A stretch of DNA of 64,000 bases. It comes from CAYPNP01 sp964412195. GTDB lineage: Bacteria; Acidobacteriota; JAAYUB01. The position numbers and the translations under genes are program-made. Below are positions 43,858 through 53,693 of this stretch, piece by piece; positions within the stretch are counted from its first letter, which is position 1; every line of letters begins with the position of its first letter. The DNA is taken from NCBI GenBank assembly GCA_964412195.1, contig CAYPNP010000025.1, forward strand, positions 1-64,000, given 5' to 3'. The notes under the pieces are model-generated. The model saw only the letters and a list, made by a program, of their open reading frames with translations. It was not told where the DNA came from and did no database searches.

Positions 43858-45189
43858 ATGATTATTATTGGATACATTCTGCTGGCCTCAATAATTGTAC
43901 TGTTCTTTGTCTCGCCTCAAAAAGCTTTGCTTTTCAGCTTTTTCTCTAAGCCGATCATTGATATTTTTTGGTACTCAAAGTCGGAAGGCTATATCTCACC
44001 ACTCTATATTACCGCTATCACTGTACCGATCCTCGCCCTCCTGCACATTCAGAAGTATTCAAAAGGAAAGAACTTCAACACTACTGACAAAATAGTAACT
44101 GGATATCTGATCATTCTCTTTTTGTTGACAATTACTAAAGTGATCAATACTCCTAATTATACATACAATTCAATAGAAACATTTTCTAGAATTTTATTCA
44201 CTACGTTGTTCTATTTTATCGGGAAATACTATTTTGCCGGGGTAGAGAACTCAGATAAATTGAGTAAGGCGATAATGTTCAGCACGATCATTCCGTTTGT
44301 GGTTACTATTTTGCAGCTTGGAGAGATGCTCCCGATAGCAGAACCTATGTACATGGGAAAAGGAGATGCGTCGGCGTTCTATATCGGCGGAAGGCACCAA
44401 CTGGAGCGGATATCAGGTGTATATGAGGGTGTTTATGAACTGGCTTTCATGGGCTTATTTGTTGTCCTGATCATTATCATTTTCAGAATTTCAAAATTCC
44501 GATTCCCGGTGTGGTGGTATCCCATGTTTTTTGCCGGAATTTACTTCCTGTACAATACTTATTCACGATCCGCGTGGGTACTATGCATTTCCAGTCTACT
44601 GCTTTTTTTGCTACTAGCGAGACGATTTGCTACAGCAGCTTTACTTAGTGCAGCGTCTCTCTTATTGTACTTCTTAGTGCCGGTCATACAATATCGCTTT
44701 GAAGATGAGTTGGGTTTCTTGCTCGGGGAATCAAGCTTGGGCAAGGTTGGATATGGACGTGGGAATATCTGGCCCATTGTCTGGGATGATTTCTGGAGGC
44801 GGGACCTGCTGTCTCAACTTGTTGGTTCGTATGGATATGTGAATCCTGAGAATCAATTTCTTGGCTTCCTGACCTGGTTCGGTTTCATCGGTTTGATCAC
44901 GCTGCTGGCTCTATTTATCTTCCTTTCAATCCGGTTACTCCTGCAGATAAAAAGAATCCCGAGAGACAATTCAGTTCAATCCAATCTGATTCTCTTATTC
45001 ATTTCCGTCGTGGTCTGCAGTTACTGGTTTGCAGGACTTGGAAATTTCTTCGTCGGACAGATCTCCACACAATGGGTGCTTTGGGCATGGACAGGAATCG
45101 CCGCCAATAGTGATTTGAAGAGTGTAAAGACACCTCTCCAGACTCCGATCCGCATGAGGAACCTTATCTACGCCGCCAAAGGCCCATAG
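43858..45189 (+). CDS. Wzy-like O-antigen polymerase/ligase membrane protein
   Basis: A 443-residue very hydrophobic protein with about ten to eleven helices, the most AT-rich gene of the cluster. It has the features of O-antigen ligase/polymerase proteins: a large periplasmic loop after the YEGVYELAFMGLFVVLI helix, SRSAWVLCISSLLLFLLLARR near residue 240, and a conserved GNIWPIVWDDFW stretch. It probably polymerises repeat units exported by the flippase. Its stop overlaps the next start by one base (GTG at 45189). Confidence 0.8.
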   Translation: MIIIGYILLASIIVLFFVSPQKALLFSFFSKPIIDIFWYSKSEGYISPLYITAITVPILALLHIQKYSKGKNFNTTDKIVTGYLIILFLLTITKVINTPNYTYNSIETFSRILFTTLFYFIGKYYFAGVENSDKLSKAIMFSTIIPFVVTILQLGEMLPIAEPMYMGKGDASAFYIGGRHQLERISGVYEGVYELAFMGLFVVLIIIIFRISKFRFPVWWYPMFFAGIYFLYNTYSRSAWVLCISSLLLFLLLARRFATAALLSAASLLLYFLVPVIQYRFEDELGFLLGESSLGKVGYGRGNIWPIVWDDFWRRDLLSQLVGSYGYVNPENQFLGFLTWFGFIGLITLLALFIFLSIRLLLQIKRIPRDNSVQSNLILLFISVVVCSYWFAGLGNFFVGQISTQWVLWAWTGIAANSDLKSVKTPLQTPIRMRNLIYAAKGP

Positions 45190-46034
45190 TGAGCATTGGA
45201 TCGATTATTCATATTCCGAAATATGACGGCACGAATGAATGCGCTGAACGGATCAGAATTTCATTTCGAAAGGCGTCCCCCTCTGGAGTGCTCTGTGCCC
45301 TTGTGCACGGCAGTGTCGCCTGCGGGGACGAAATCCCTTATAGCGACTTCGATGGATTGGTTATCCTGAAGGATGAGTCAGTGGATTGTGGTTCAACCAA
45401 GGTTCCGGAATCCGCATTGCTTCGGCGGACTGAACGAGAGATGTTTCGCTATGATCCGCTGCAACATCATGGGTGGTTTCGTCTTCGGGAGTCGGAGTTG
45501 GCGCGTTATCCGGAGCACTACCTGCCGAGCGAGGTTCTGAACCACGGTCGGGTCCTTTGGCCGGAGCAGAAGATCACTCTGAGAGTTCAGTCCTGGATTG
45601 ACCGTGATAAGATTCGAAATAATTTTGGGTCGCTCTGCGCCAGCGTCCGGCGCCCGGCGCGATCTGGTATTCACCCGAAGAACATGTATCAACTGAAGGG
45701 ATTGCTGAGCCAGTTCATGCTGCTGCCGGCCGCATACCTGCAGGTGCGGGACGGGCAGGCGGTGTTCAAGGAAAAAAGTTTCCAAGTCGCCCGAGTGGAC
45801 TTTGCTGAAGCTGTTTGGTCAATCATGGACACGGTGTCGGAGATCCGACGCCGGTGGATGTATTCCATCGGCTCCTTCCAGAGATGGATGCTGACGAGGC
45901 GAGCTCCTTGGCACTATGCCTTCGCCAAGCGATTCAGTCCCGCGATCCCAAAAACTTTGCAGGCACGCCTGGATTCAGGTTTCTACCAACGGCTGGCTGG
46001 ACTGGCTGAGAAAATGGAACAACAGCTGGCATGA
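45189..46034 (+). CDS. Minimal-nucleotidyltransferase-fold protein A
   Basis: A 281-residue protein with a Pol-beta-type nucleotidyltransferase motif: HGS at 40-42 and DFD at 53-55 in the stretch IPYSDFDGLVIL. The rest is helical with no clear relative. In glycan loci such proteins are often seen without known role. The start is GTG at 45189, overlapping the polymerase stop. Its stop overlaps the ATG of the next gene at 46031, which encodes another protein of the same fold, so the two probably work together. Confidence 0.75.
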   Translation: MSIGSIIHIPKYDGTNECAERIRISFRKASPSGVLCALVHGSVACGDEIPYSDFDGLVILKDESVDCGSTKVPESALLRRTEREMFRYDPLQHHGWFRLRESELARYPEHYLPSEVLNHGRVLWPEQKITLRVQSWIDRDKIRNNFGSLCASVRRPARSGIHPKNMYQLKGLLSQFMLLPAAYLQVRDGQAVFKEKSFQVARVDFAEAVWSIMDTVSEIRRRWMYSIGSFQRWMLTRRAPWHYAFAKRFSPAIPKTLQARLDSGFYQRLAGLAEKMEQQLA

Positions 46035-46990
46035 CCCCGCGATTGATTGACTTGCCACGTCGTTTTACCCCCGACCAGTACCGCCGGGCCATCGAGAGAA
46101 TGGTCCGGTCATTAGAGAAGATCGAAGGTGTAATTTCTGTCTATCAGGTCGGTTCAATCAGTGCGCCGGGCATCTCGGACATCGACCTGCTGGTCGTGTT
46201 TAGGGAGGGGAGCACCTATCAGGCAGATGTGAGGAAGTCTCTTTCACCCGATAATCGGTATCTGTTCGCCCACGATCTCTACGGCCTAAGCGAAGCTCAC
46301 AAATCCGGCGTCCGGAGATTCTGCTTCTTTTATGAGTTCACGCATCTCTGGGGCCAGGATATCTTAGCCACGCAGGTGGAAGATCCCCCCGGTGCCAGTC
46401 GGGACGAATTGCAGGTCCAAGTCGCCCTGGAATACTTGGCTAAAATGTACATCATTCAATACATTGAGAGAATCTTGGATGTTGTAAAAGTTAGGGGTTT
46501 GCTGCTTCAGGCTAAGGCGCTGATGAAGGATCTTAAGTACCTTGGAGTAGACTCTGGGAAAATTGTCGAACTACTAATGATGGTCATGGAGTGGCGTTCT
46601 GGCTGGTTCGATCATGAAATAGACCGACCGAAGCTCTGTAGCTGGATCCATGAATTCCGGTTGGAGTATGATCGGTTCGTGAAAGAGATGTTCAAGGTTC
46701 GGCAGTTGTTCCTATCCGGAGGAAAACGACGGATAGCTCGAAATATTACTGTCCGATCTGGGGTCGCGTTCGTTGCAGAACATCACGGCTGGATTCTACC
46801 GCGGCTATTTAATGGTCATGGGATGTACATCAAAATGCAACATCGAGTCAACAGCTTCGAGTTCCAATTCCCTGCTTGGATATCCGACATCCCGTCTGAA
46901 ATTCTTGAAGCGGACAGGTTCTATAGGGATATGAGGGAAGTCCACAAGGCGCGATTTCCCCATTTCATGGCCCTGACTACAAGCCTTTGA
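46031..46990 (+). CDS. Minimal-nucleotidyltransferase-fold protein B
   Basis: The 319-residue protein has the same type of motif as its upstream neighbour: QVGS (39-42) and SDIDLLV with Asp50 and Asp52. The rest is mostly helical. Sequence similarity between the two is low outside the motif, so they are paralogues only at fold level. The substrate is unknown. ATGA overlaps occur on both sides (46031 and 46987), so it is firmly in the operon. A third protein with this fold lies at 35071. Confidence 0.75.
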   Translation: MTPRLIDLPRRFTPDQYRRAIERMVRSLEKIEGVISVYQVGSISAPGISDIDLLVVFREGSTYQADVRKSLSPDNRYLFAHDLYGLSEAHKSGVRRFCFFYEFTHLWGQDILATQVEDPPGASRDELQVQVALEYLAKMYIIQYIERILDVVKVRGLLLQAKALMKDLKYLGVDSGKIVELLMMVMEWRSGWFDHEIDRPKLCSWIHEFRLEYDRFVKEMFKVRQLFLSGGKRRIARNITVRSGVAFVAEHHGWILPRLFNGHGMYIKMQHRVNSFEFQFPAWISDIPSEILEADRFYRDMREVHKARFPHFMALTTSL

Positions 46991-48144
46991 TGATGATCAT
47001 GAATATGGATTCTCAAACGAGCGCTCAGCCTATTCGAGTGTGTCATGTCTCTCATCAGGCGGAGCGATTTGGAATAGGTACGTTTTTACTGACATTAATT
47101 AAAGAACAGTGCCTGAGGCAAAGCCAATTGAAAGTGGGAGCTGCTTTCCAGACTGTGGGAGAACGGGAAGAGGCATTTCGTACTTTGGGCATCTCTGTTC
47201 ACCAATTAAAAGCGAGATCGGCGAAATCCCCTCTTCTGGGGTGGTATTTTTGGCGGATATTCCGTGATTATGATGTAATCCACTTTCACACTTTGTCCCC
47301 ATGGGCATTTATTGCTGCCAGGCTCCGGCGTAGGAAAATCATTACAACATTTCATGGCTCTAGCGGTTTGCGTGGTGAGTGGCTAGACGGAATCCGACGG
47401 CGTTTTTTCACATATATTCTGTCTCACTGGTGTGAGCGAACAATATTTGTCAGCCAATCGGCAAAAGAACGTTTCGCTAAGTGTTTTAATTACACAATTC
47501 ACGCCGATCGATCTGGCGAGATTGCGAATGGTCTACCCATCGGTGATTTGCCAGTAAAAAATCAATCCTTCCAAACTAGGAACGAATTAGGTTGGAATCA
47601 CCGTTTTGTCATTGGATGCGCTGCGCGTTTTGATCCTGTAAAGCGTATAGAACTATTAATCCGGACAATTGATATTTTAAACAACGATAACTATTTAGCA
47701 GCCATTGCCGGTTCCGGCGACCCACGTTATGAGAATTCTCTGAAATCTCTTGCCCGGGATCTAAAGCTCGATAATCAAGTGCAATTTTTAGGATTTCGAC
47801 AAGATGTACTTGATGTTCTCGCCAATATGGATTTGTTTGTGTTGTCAAGTGTTGGGGAACCATTTGGGTTGTCATTGCTTGAGGCCATGGCGCTGGGAGT
47901 ACCTTGTGCGGTATTCAGCGACAGTGGTGCGGCTGTGGACATCATCGGTTCGAGTGGATTCGTTGTCTCCACATGTGAAGAATTGGCAGACGTGGCGAGC
48001 CGATTGAGGAGTGACCCGGCTCTGAGTGCACAGGTTCGGAACAGAGTCAGGGAACGCGCCAGTGCGTTTCACATATCCAAAACAGCGTCTCGATATTTCG
48101 CTCTCTACTCAGAAGTCTGTACGGGTTACAGGGCCAAGACTTAG
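46987..48144 (+). CDS. Glycosyltransferase family 4
   Basis: A 385-residue GT-B enzyme. The acceptor half includes VCHVSHQAERFGIGTFLLTL and HFHTLSPWAFIAA. The donor half includes FVIGCAARFDPVKRIELLI, VQFLGFRQDVLDVLANMDLFV and the EX7E-type motif in SSVGEPFGLSLLEAMALG (E...E). The NDP donor is unknown. The ATG overlaps the upstream stop (46987); a DUF362 gene follows after 24 bases. Confidence 0.87.
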   Translation: MMMIMNMDSQTSAQPIRVCHVSHQAERFGIGTFLLTLIKEQCLRQSQLKVGAAFQTVGEREEAFRTLGISVHQLKARSAKSPLLGWYFWRIFRDYDVIHFHTLSPWAFIAARLRRRKIITTFHGSSGLRGEWLDGIRRRFFTYILSHWCERTIFVSQSAKERFAKCFNYTIHADRSGEIANGLPIGDLPVKNQSFQTRNELGWNHRFVIGCAARFDPVKRIELLIRTIDILNNDNYLAAIAGSGDPRYENSLKSLARDLKLDNQVQFLGFRQDVLDVLANMDLFVLSSVGEPFGLSLLEAMALGVPCAVFSDSGAAVDIIGSSGFVVSTCEELADVASRLRSDPALSAQVRNRVRERASAFHISKTASRYFALYSEVCTGYRAKT

Positions 48145-48168
48145 ACACGATAATCACGGAAAGACGCG

Positions 48169-49536
48169 ATGGTATCAGCTAATCTTATCCAGGCCGGGCC
48201 TCAACTTGTGTGTATCCAAGACAAAGAACTCACGGGATATTCTAATCTGCAGCGAATTCATCAAAATGTTAACTGGATGCTGGAACAGATCGGTTGTTTC
48301 GGTCGGGACTTTGCTGCCGGGCTGACCCGGATTGTAATCAAGCCGAACCTGGTCACTCATCGACATTACATGGGCGGCGAGTTCCTGGCTGGAAGTGTGA
48401 TCTCGGGAGCCGTGTTGGGGCCACTGATCGAGTGTTTTCTGGTCAGGACTGGATCGGCAGTTCCAATCACCGTTGCTGATAATCCTGTCGAGGGGGCCGA
48501 TTTCTCCGGGATCTTGGAATACACGGGACTTGGGCGAATCATATCCGACTTGGCATCTGCCGGTTATTCGAATGTGCAGGTAATCGACTTGCGGCCGCAG
48601 GTGATGAGAGAGGATTCGGCTGGCAAGTTTCAGCACTATACTCAATCTGGTGATCCCCTCGGCTATGTGGAAATTGATCTGGGCCGGGACAGCATGCTGA
48701 CAGAACTGGATTCCATCCCTGGAAACCATTACTACACCCTCGCGGATTCCAGCATTGATCATTTCGATCCGCGCTTCTCCGGAGAGAGCCGAACCGATCG
48801 GTTTCATTGTTCCGATCGACATGCCTATCTGGTCTCGCGGACAATTCTGAATGCGGACCTCATCGTCAATGTGGCCAAGCTAAAAACTCACTGCAAGGCG
48901 GGAGTGTCCTTGTGTTTGAAGAATATGATCGGCATGGTCTATTTGAAGGAATGCATGCCCCATCACCGGCCAGGTCCCCCGCCAACCGGTGACGCTTTCC
49001 CCCAATATCCGGCCGCATACTATGTAGCGGCCCGTAAAGGGTATCGATGGCTGAGAGAACGACTGGCTATCCATAAACTGCCGGGATTCCGACGCCTCCG
49101 GGATCGCATGCAACAGCAGAAAATTCTAATCGGGCAGCATATCGAGCACGGCAATTGGTTCGGGAACGACACTATCTGGCGGACAATCTTAGATCTAAAC
49201 CGGATTGCCCTGTATGCCGACAAGGATGGGATCATGCGCGACACTCGCCAGCGCCGGATGATCTGCCTTATCGATGGGATCGTGGGGCAGGAAGGCGAAG
49301 GACCTATGGCGGGGAAACCGGTGAAAGCCGGCGTGTTACTGGGCGGTTGGAATCCGGTACTTGTTGATGCGTTTGCCGCGAAATTGATGGGAATCGACTA
49401 CCGCAGGATCCCTCAAATCGCACGAGCCAAGGGCATTCATCGCTGGCCGTTGCTTCGAGCCGAGGAGACTGATCTAACCTTCCCTACTGTGCAACTGCCG
49501 AATTTTGGATTCAAGATGCCCAAGGGATGGTGCTGA
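48169..49536 (+). CDS. DUF362-domain protein
   Basis: A 455-residue protein of the DUF362 family. The characteristic segments are VIKPNLVTHRHYMGG near residue 60, VADNPVEGADFSGILEYTGL near 110 and NVAKLKTHCKAGVSLCLKN near 245. DUF362 proteins sometimes carry a ferredoxin part, which is absent here. In glycan clusters this type is common but its role is not known; it could act on a lipid or sugar carrier. It starts with ATG at 48169. Confidence 0.82.
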   Translation: MVSANLIQAGPQLVCIQDKELTGYSNLQRIHQNVNWMLEQIGCFGRDFAAGLTRIVIKPNLVTHRHYMGGEFLAGSVISGAVLGPLIECFLVRTGSAVPITVADNPVEGADFSGILEYTGLGRIISDLASAGYSNVQVIDLRPQVMREDSAGKFQHYTQSGDPLGYVEIDLGRDSMLTELDSIPGNHYYTLADSSIDHFDPRFSGESRTDRFHCSDRHAYLVSRTILNADLIVNVAKLKTHCKAGVSLCLKNMIGMVYLKECMPHHRPGPPPTGDAFPQYPAAYYVAARKGYRWLRERLAIHKLPGFRRLRDRMQQQKILIGQHIEHGNWFGNDTIWRTILDLNRIALYADKDGIMRDTRQRRMICLIDGIVGQEGEGPMAGKPVKAGVLLGGWNPVLVDAFAAKLMGIDYRRIPQIARAKGIHRWPLLRAEETDLTFPTVQLPNFGFKMPKGWC

Positions 49537-49537
49537 A

Positions 49538-51412
49538 TTGGCTTGGTTTGCCTTATGGAGAAGAGATTCGGTCTCTGTACAGGAACGGGTAGATCGTTTG
49601 AAAGGGCTCTTGCAATTGCCTGGTGTTCCTCCCTTGCGGATGGAACGTATGCTGTCTAGTCAGAACCTGTCGTATTGGGGCTGGGCTTGGAATCCACACC
49701 AGATCCCGGATTGCACGACCTGCACTAGGGATGATGTCTTCGTTGCCATCCAAGGCGTTGTCACGGAGATCGAAGGGGCACCGCTGCCGGTAGATGACAG
49801 AGAGCAGGCCGCGCGTCGGATCCTTCAGCTATGGCGGGAGCGCCGCGGGGAGATGGTCCATCGCATCAATGGGTCGTTTTCTCTATTCGTGCATGAGCAG
49901 ACATCCGACTCCATCCATCTTTACACCGACCGTTTTGCCTCTAGGTCGATTTGTGTCTGCCGCGAGGAATCGGGGTGGATCATAGGCGACACACCGAGTG
50001 TGCTCACATTTCTCCGGCAGACCGCCCGAGAGTTGGATCTGGCTGGATTATGGTCCTACCTGCATCTGGGGCGGAGGGTCGCGAATCGCACGCTTTTCCA
50101 GGGAATCCATCACCTCCTGGCTGGCCAAGGGCTGGTGGTATCCAAGGAAGGAAATGGTGCGACCTTTGACTGGTACCAACGGTGCTATCAGCCGGACCAT
50201 AGAATTCCTCTCCGGGAATGGGGAAACCGTCTTGCCTCAGCGTTGGAAGACAGCGCATCCAGGTATCGGGCAATCTGTCGGCGTCCAACCCTATTCCTGA
50301 GCGGAGGACTTGACTCCCGGATTGCTGCATCCGCGTTAAGGGAGGGAACGCATACCGTCACGCTGTGCACTGCACCTAATGCAGAGAGCCGGATTGCATC
50401 CAAAGTGGCGGAAGCTTTGGGATTGGAACATGAAACTATAATCCGCTCCCCCTATTGGTATCTTGATACGACACAGGCGGCCACCTGGATAAGCGCTGGT
50501 AGCCACCTGAACCATCACTGCCATTTTCTTGCACCGGTAGGGATGATCACCGCCAAGCAGCCGGAGGCGGAGTTTTTCCTGGGTGATCTGCTGGAGAATT
50601 TCAATAAGCACTATTTCCAATTCCCGGATGGTCTGCATCCATCTTTCGACGCCGATTTCGTATCGGACGAGCTGTCGAAATACATCCCCTCGACGGTGAA
50701 GGACTCCACACGCGTCGGCTTGTATTTGCAACCCGGAGTCCGCGAACGAGCAAGAGAAGCATATCGGGAGGCTGTCAGAGAACACATCGCCCGAGTCCGC
50801 GAAGTCTCCTCCGATCCGTTGGATTGTTTCAACGAGTTGCTAAGGTGGACGGACGTCACCTCCACATACACATTCAACATGATCACATGCATTCGAGCGA
50901 TCGCTCCCGAACGGAACATCCGACTCGATAACAATCTTGACGAATTGTCGCTCTCTATCCCTTCATCAATCCGGGGTGCTGGGCAACTCCATCAGTGGAC
51001 TCTCCAATCGCTTTCACCGGCGTTGCGGTGGATACCTGATTCGAACTACTTTGTTCCGCCGGTTTTCCCGCTTTGGATGAAGCGGCCGCTAAGGGCGGTC
51101 CGACCTGTATTGGGCAGGATTCGAAGATCCATCAAACGGTTGCAGTCCCCATCGCTGGTTCTCAGCACGTCCGGATCTTGGTTGTTATTGCATGAGATGT
51201 ATCGGCGTGACGAACGGTACAGAGCCCATGTCATATCTGTGATAAGGAACGCCCGGAATATTTTGGGCGAGTATATCGATTTTACGAAAGTCGATCTTGC
51301 GTGGACGGAATTCGAGGCAGGTAATGTGGGGCGTCAGTTTGAAATTGAATGCCTTTTTTCGCTTTCCCAGCTCATGCTGGCGTTAGAGTCTCCAGGTGTT
51401 GGCTTACCATGA
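49538..51412 (+). CDS. Asparagine synthase-like protein lacking the N-terminal nucleophile
   Basis: The C-terminal part has the ATP-pyrophosphatase PP-loop LFLSGGLDSR near residue 253 and the usual AsnB-like helical region. The N-terminal part resembles a glutaminase domain but has no MCGI start: the Cys2 nucleophile is missing, and the chain begins LAWFALWRRDSVSVQERVD. It would need ammonia or another amine, or be an ATP-dependent ligase for a sugar. I chose TTG at 49538, one base after the previous stop, with AAGGGA upstream; TTG at 49505 is the alternative. A full-length AsnB is at 53681. Confidence 0.8.
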   Translation: MAWFALWRRDSVSVQERVDRLKGLLQLPGVPPLRMERMLSSQNLSYWGWAWNPHQIPDCTTCTRDDVFVAIQGVVTEIEGAPLPVDDREQAARRILQLWRERRGEMVHRINGSFSLFVHEQTSDSIHLYTDRFASRSICVCREESGWIIGDTPSVLTFLRQTARELDLAGLWSYLHLGRRVANRTLFQGIHHLLAGQGLVVSKEGNGATFDWYQRCYQPDHRIPLREWGNRLASALEDSASRYRAICRRPTLFLSGGLDSRIAASALREGTHTVTLCTAPNAESRIASKVAEALGLEHETIIRSPYWYLDTTQAATWISAGSHLNHHCHFLAPVGMITAKQPEAEFFLGDLLENFNKHYFQFPDGLHPSFDADFVSDELSKYIPSTVKDSTRVGLYLQPGVRERAREAYREAVREHIARVREVSSDPLDCFNELLRWTDVTSTYTFNMITCIRAIAPERNIRLDNNLDELSLSIPSSIRGAGQLHQWTLQSLSPALRWIPDSNYFVPPVFPLWMKRPLRAVRPVLGRIRRSIKRLQSPSLVLSTSGSWLLLHEMYRRDERYRAHVISVIRNARNILGEYIDFTKVDLAWTEFEAGNVGRQFEIECLFSLSQLMLALESPGVGLP

Positions 51413-52530
51413 TCCACGTCTTGTGGATTGCGCCTCATCTCAACCACTACAAAGCGCGTTGTTTGAACCGACTTGCCGCGGCTGGAGGCCTGGCGATAAC
51501 CGTTGTGTCAGGCCGCCTCTTGGAAAATAGTGGTCACGAGGCGGATCCAGCACTTGATTCGTCTCAGCAAATTCAGCTGGACATCTCCAAGAAAAGCTTC
51601 CATCGAAATCCGAAGACCTATTGCAGCCTCCTCCGGATCTTAGAGAAACAGCATTACGATACTGTTCTCATGCCGTTGGAGCGGAAGCATTTTCCTTTGA
51701 TCCTTTTCCTTTCACTCATAAGATGGAGATACGGGTACCGGTTGGTCAGCTATAATCATCCTCTGCACAGAACGGTGAATTCCGCATGGACTGATCTGTT
51801 CATCAAAGGTCTGTACGGACTCTTCGATCGGATCATATTTTATACAGAACAGGGAATGCTAGAGTCGACTGCACGCTGTCTGATACAACCCGGTAAGGCT
51901 TTTTTCTCGAACAATACTTTGGATACGAAATCCATCTGGGAAAACTATACATTTGAAGTAAACATATCGTCCCCCAAGCGACTCTTGTTCATCGGTCGCT
52001 TGACGCGACGCAAGCGATTGAATCTGTTGTTGGAATATTTCCGAGAGATTCAGATCCGACTCCCGAGTGCCGAGTTGTTGATTATTGGTGATGGCCCAGA
52101 GGCGCCGATCGTCCAGCAGGCGGCGTCGGACAATCCGTCGATCACGTGGAGAGGACTCTTGGTCGATGAGTTGGCGATCGCTCGGGTGATGAAAGACATC
52201 CATGCGGTGTTTGTCCCGGGTGACAGCGGATTGTCCATTGTCCATGCCTTCGCCTATGGCAAGCCTTACATCACCATGGCTTTCCATCAACAACACGGAC
52301 CGGAAATAGATTATGTGCATGATGACGTGAACGGTTTGCTACTGACCGGAGACCTCGAGAGGGATTGCGAGCGAATTGCTACCTTGTTGCAAGATCCCCA
52401 TCGCTACAATGCGATGTGCCGCCACGCCTTTCAAGAAGCGCAGCAACTCGCAATCGAGAACTGGTGTGCGAGAATCCGGTCGGCCCTGGTTTTCGACCAA
52501 GACCCTTCAACTGAACGAGTTACAGGCTGA
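51409..52530 (+). CDS. Glycosyltransferase family 4
   Basis: A 373-residue GT-B enzyme. It begins IHVLWIAPHLNHYKARCLNRL. The donor half includes LLFIGRLTRRKRLNLLLEYF, AELLIIGDGPEAPIVQQAA and a late GDSGLSIVHAFAYGKPYI, a variant of the EX7E region without both Glu. The family assignment is solid but the catalytic base differs. I chose the ATG at 51409, overlapping the previous stop (ATGA). The stop overlaps the next ATG at 52530. Donor and acceptor are unknown. Confidence 0.82.
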   Translation: MIHVLWIAPHLNHYKARCLNRLAAAGGLAITVVSGRLLENSGHEADPALDSSQQIQLDISKKSFHRNPKTYCSLLRILEKQHYDTVLMPLERKHFPLILFLSLIRWRYGYRLVSYNHPLHRTVNSAWTDLFIKGLYGLFDRIIFYTEQGMLESTARCLIQPGKAFFSNNTLDTKSIWENYTFEVNISSPKRLLFIGRLTRRKRLNLLLEYFREIQIRLPSAELLIIGDGPEAPIVQQAASDNPSITWRGLLVDELAIARVMKDIHAVFVPGDSGLSIVHAFAYGKPYITMAFHQQHGPEIDYVHDDVNGLLLTGDLERDCERIATLLQDPHRYNAMCRHAFQEAQQLAIENWCARIRSALVFDQDPSTERVTG

Positions 52531-53693
52531 TGGAGTTTTCTGCCTTAGATAATGAGTCTCGTGTTCCGTGCAGCGAACGGAAGCCGACTGTATTGATTTT
52601 GGGACCACTCCCTCCACCTCTGTTTGGTCCCGCGATCGCCACCCGAATCCTCTTGAACTCGAGCCTGAATCGGGCATTCAATCTGGTTCATCTTGATACA
52701 AATACCCATCAGGAGTTGTCATCTCTAGGGAAGTTTCGTCTTTCCCGTCTACTTGAGAACTTTCATCTTTATATCAAGATGCTATGGCTAGTCCTGCAGC
52801 GGACGCCAGATCTGGTGCTGGTGCCCATCAGTCAGACGACACCCGGATTCTTAAAAGACTCCGTCTTCCTCTGGACAAGCAGAATTCTAGGTCGACCGAC
52901 AGTCATACAACTCCGGGGGAGCAATTTTAAAAATTGGTACCGTTCCTGTTCCCGTGCTATGCAACGGTTCGTCACAAGCACTTTGACTCGAACCCAGGCG
53001 GTGATCGTCTTAGGGAATAAACTCCGCTACCTGTTCGCTGGTTTTTATCCACCTGGCCGCATCTTTATTGTGCCCAATGGATGTGACATCAATCTGCCTC
53101 CACCCGCCCAGAAGAATGATTCTACGCTCAAGCTGCTATACTTGAGCAATCTTCAGCCTTCCAAGGGCATTGAGGACGTGCTCAGGGGAATGGCCCGCGT
53201 AGTAGGAGAGTCGGATTCGAGCAGGATCACCTTGGATGTGGTTGGATCTTGGCGAGATGACATGCAACGGACGGCATTGACAGAGCAGTGCCTCCGCGAA
53301 TCATTGCCAGTCCGTTTTCACCCACCGGTCGATGGCCCGGAAAAGTTCGAGCATCTTGTGAATGCGGATGTTTTACTTTTTACTCCCCGCGAACCGGAGG
53401 GGCACCCTTGGGTGATCATCGAGGCGATGGCGGCGGGATTGCCCATCATCAGCACCGACCAGGGAGCCATCACGGAATCGGTCATCGATGGAGTCAACGG
53501 CTTCATCATTGGGGTTAGTCGAGACGATCAGATCGCAGAGAAGATATTATTGTTGGCCCGGGACCCTGAGTTGCGCGTCCGTATGGGAGAAGCCAGCCGG
53601 AGGTTTTATCTGGAGCATTTCACAGAAGAAAAGATGGTTCAGCGGCTGGCCTGCGTCTTTAACACGTTGCTGGGGCGGTCATGTGCGGAATAG
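52530..53693 (+). CDS. Glycosyltransferase family 4
   Basis: A 387-residue GT-B enzyme. It begins with KPTVLILGPLPPPLFGPAIA, the glycine-rich acceptor-side loop. Donor-side motifs include LKLLYLSNLQPSKGIEDVLR and the EX7E-type REPEGHPWVIIEAMAAGLP. It probably adds a sugar to the glycan repeat. The TGATG overlap at 52530 and an overlap with asnB (53681) show tight coupling. The specificity is unknown. Confidence 0.87.
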   Translation: MEFSALDNESRVPCSERKPTVLILGPLPPPLFGPAIATRILLNSSLNRAFNLVHLDTNTHQELSSLGKFRLSRLLENFHLYIKMLWLVLQRTPDLVLVPISQTTPGFLKDSVFLWTSRILGRPTVIQLRGSNFKNWYRSCSRAMQRFVTSTLTRTQAVIVLGNKLRYLFAGFYPPGRIFIVPNGCDINLPPPAQKNDSTLKLLYLSNLQPSKGIEDVLRGMARVVGESDSSRITLDVVGSWRDDMQRTALTEQCLRESLPVRFHPPVDGPEKFEHLVNADVLLFTPREPEGHPWVIIEAMAAGLPIISTDQGAITESVIDGVNGFIIGVSRDDQIAEKILLLARDPELRVRMGEASRRFYLEHFTEEKMVQRLACVFNTLLGRSCAE

